Under the pieces are notes generated by a model. It searched no databases and was not told where the DNA came from. It saw only the letters and a list, made by a program, of their open reading frames with translations. Shown in pieces: positions 62,894 through 64,000 of a DNA stretch of 64,000 nt. Origin of the DNA: Thermoplasmata archaeon. Its GTDB lineage: Archaea > Thermoplasmatota > Thermoplasmata > Thermoplasmatales > Thermoplasmataceae. The translations under genes were made by a program, and so were the position numbers. The stretch spans positions 124,001-188,000 of the forward strand of contig JAKADM010000002.1 of the NCBI GenBank assembly GCA_021820525.1, in the 5' to 3' direction. Positions within the stretch are counted from its first letter, which is position 1; every line of letters starts with the position of its first letter.

Positions 62894-63469
62894 ATGGAAA
62901 GCTTTAACGACAAAAAACTCGGAGCTCTATTTATTCTGTTAGGTTCGCTGGAATTTTATTTATTTACAAATATTGCGGAATTCGTGCAGCCAGTTTACAG
63001 TGTTTCACATAATTCCATAAGCCATCTTGGAATTGCAACAGATCCGTTCATATTCAATGGGGCAATCATCGTTCTTGGCATTCTGGAAGTAACAGGGGCA
63101 TACTTTTTCCGAAAGTACAGTCTTCCTTTCTCCATATTCATGCTTCTTGGTGGAATAGGATCAGCGGGTGTGGGTGTTTTTAACGAGCACTATGGCCTGA
63201 TCCATCTTTTCTTTGCCCTTCTGGCTTTTCTGTTTGGCTCCGGGGCATCATACATAATACTCGTGAAGGAAAGGAAGGTTGTAACTTTTATATGGGCCAT
63301 TCTTGGAACAATTTCCATTCTTGCCCTGATATTTTTCAGCATAGGAATTGTTGGCAAGGATCCCTTCTTCTATTTTGGCCTTGGAGAAGGAGGTATGGAA
63401 AGGTTGATCATGATTCCTGAAATACTGTGGGCCATAGGATTCACATCCTCAATCCTGTTTGAGAAATAA
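62894..63469 (+). CDS. DUF998 family membrane protein
   Basis: The 191-residue protein has about six hydrophobic segments and the DUF998 pattern: YSVSHNSISHLGIATDP in the first external loop, GGIGSAGVGVFNEH in the middle and a short C-terminal EILWAIG. The family is common in archaea and actinobacteria; its role is unknown. It has its own promoter, with a TATA-like aaaatatatg about 20-25 bases before the ATG. Full length. Confidence 0.85.
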   Translation: MESFNDKKLGALFILLGSLEFYLFTNIAEFVQPVYSVSHNSISHLGIATDPFIFNGAIIVLGILEVTGAYFFRKYSLPFSIFMLLGGIGSAGVGVFNEHYGLIHLFFALLAFLFGSGASYIILVKERKVVTFIWAILGTISILALIFFSIGIVGKDPFFYFGLGEGGMERLIMIPEILWAIGFTSSILFEK

Positions 63470-63691
63470 CCCATCATATTTTTTGTAACCTTTCTATTTT
63501 TCCGGTTTTTTGAAATTCACTGGCAGGATTAAAATCATAGACATGTTACAGGGTTAATTTCTCTTTTCATTGAAAATTTAAAGCATTCATGTTCAGGGTG
63601 ACAGCGGAACATGAAGGGATATAATATAAAATATTTATCTGGAACCAGCTTATAATATATGGAATATGCGTATTTACAGGCGTTTCAAAAG

Positions 63692-63764
63692 AGCCACTGG
63701 AGGGATTTGAACCCCCGACCTGCTGATTACAAGTCAGCTGCTCTACCACCTGAGCTACAGTGGC
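63692..63764 (-). tRNA. tRNA-Thr(TGT)
   Basis: On the minus strand the acceptor stem gccactg (63764-63758) pairs with cagtggc (63699-63693), followed by discriminator T at 63692. The D arm is gctc-aggtggta-gagc. The anticodon stem gctga/tcagc encloses the loop cttgtaa, giving anticodon TGT for threonine. The T arm is ggggg-ttcaaat-ccctc with one G-T pair. No intron; CCA is not encoded. Confidence 0.95.
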
Positions 63765-63829
63765 ACTAAAGGGTTAATCATTCTTATTAGAAATACTTTA
63801 AGACTGATGGTTTGAAATTCTTCAAATTT

Positions 63830-64000
63830 CTATAAAAAGATCGCAAAAACATAGTTAAGTATTATCCCAGATACTATGAATAAGAGTCCAATTCCAGCAT
63901 ATATGGATGTCATTATTAGCTGTTCCCTGTTAATATTTGTTATGTCATCCTCTCTCAGGCGTGCCCCCGTTATAAAAATGCCCTCAAGATATTTATTTGC
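63830..64000 (-). CDS. Partial membrane protein, start beyond window edge
   Basis: The last 56 codons of a minus-strand gene are present, ending at the TAG at 63830-63832 and open to the right edge. After a charged stretch (ARLREDDITNINREQL), a single hydrophobic helix (IYAGIGLLFIVSGIILNYV) ends the protein. The N-terminal part lies outside the window, so no family can be assigned. Confidence 0.6.
   Translation of the reverse strand, partial: ANKYLEGIFITGARLREDDITNINREQLIMTSIYAGIGLLFIVSGIILNYVFAIFL

Noticed and set aside
1-64000. CRISPR arrays, rRNA genes and complete insertion sequences
   Set aside because: No regularly spaced repeats, no rRNA-like stretch and no transposase frame were seen on reading the window.

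Overview
The window looks like a chromosomal segment of an acidophilic, cell-wall-less euryarchaeon of the order Thermoplasmatales (Cuniculiplasma/Ferroplasma/Thermoplasma relatives). The evidence is gene content: a tricorn-interacting-factor type M1 aminopeptidase, an archaeal presenilin-type protease, an archaeal S-adenosylmethionine synthetase, CDP-archaeol synthase, archaeal Nob1 and Tsr3, a DtdA-type D-aminoacyl-tRNA deacylase, an AbrB-PhoU fusion and a gluconate-dehydratase-like enolase-superfamily enzyme. The DNA is AT-rich with AGA/AGG/ATA-rich codon use. Many first genes have a TATA-like box about 25-30 bases before the start codon, which points to leaderless mRNAs; some internal genes carry GGTGA-type ribosome binding sites. 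The genus cannot be fixed by eye.

Layout. 0-8 kb: small hypothetical proteins, a zinc-ribbon LURP/scramblase-like protein, an AbrB-PhoU regulator, an XRE-CBS regulator overlapping CDP-archaeol synthase and Pth2, Nob1, citrate synthase and a PadR regulator with a perfect 18-bp operator-like palindrome. 8-17 kb: a degenerate acyl-CoA-synthetase-like protein coupled to the NAD(P)HX repair enzyme Nnr, glutamine synthetase, then a tight three-gene operon (PLP fold-type II enzyme, DUF1611/DgcN-like protein, PP-loop protein) and D-aminoacyl-tRNA deacylase. 17-36 kb: housekeeping genes (ValS, M1 aminopeptidase, Tsr3, MBL hydrolase, DNA methyltransferase, SAM synthetase, PurH, presenilin homologue, topoisomerase I, gluconate-type dehydratase, KaiC-like protein) and a glycine/one-carbon/PLP group (GlyA, PdxT, GcvT). 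37-40 kb: a class II ribonucleotide reductase with a coupled small protein.

40-54 kb is the main accessory island and is visibly more AT-rich. It holds a Gfo/Idh/MocA oxidoreductase, an MFS transporter, a TrmB-like regulator, a cytoplasmic GH12 glucanase, a GH1 beta-glycosidase, an aldo/keto reductase, a complete Opp/Cbt-type ABC importer (two ATPases, two permeases, binding protein) and a membrane-anchored extracellular GH12. Together they read as a beta-glucan utilisation locus: cut outside, import oligosaccharides, finish inside. Four of its promoters share a GTAGTAW element at regular distances from the start codons.

54-64 kb: an Sm-like membrane protein, an MthK-like potassium channel, tRNA-Leu(GAG), a 50-residue coiled-coil protein, a triple-repeat protein, a methyltransferase, a rhodanese, a NifX-like protein, an M13 metallopeptidase, 3-hydroxyacyl-CoA dehydrogenase, a DUF998 protein, tRNA-Thr(TGT) and a partial membrane protein at the right edge. 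I saw no CRISPR array, rRNA or complete insertion sequence. The strongest candidates for something undescribed are the DUF1611/PP-loop/PLP operon and the beta-glucan island with its cytoplasmic GH12 and shared promoter element.
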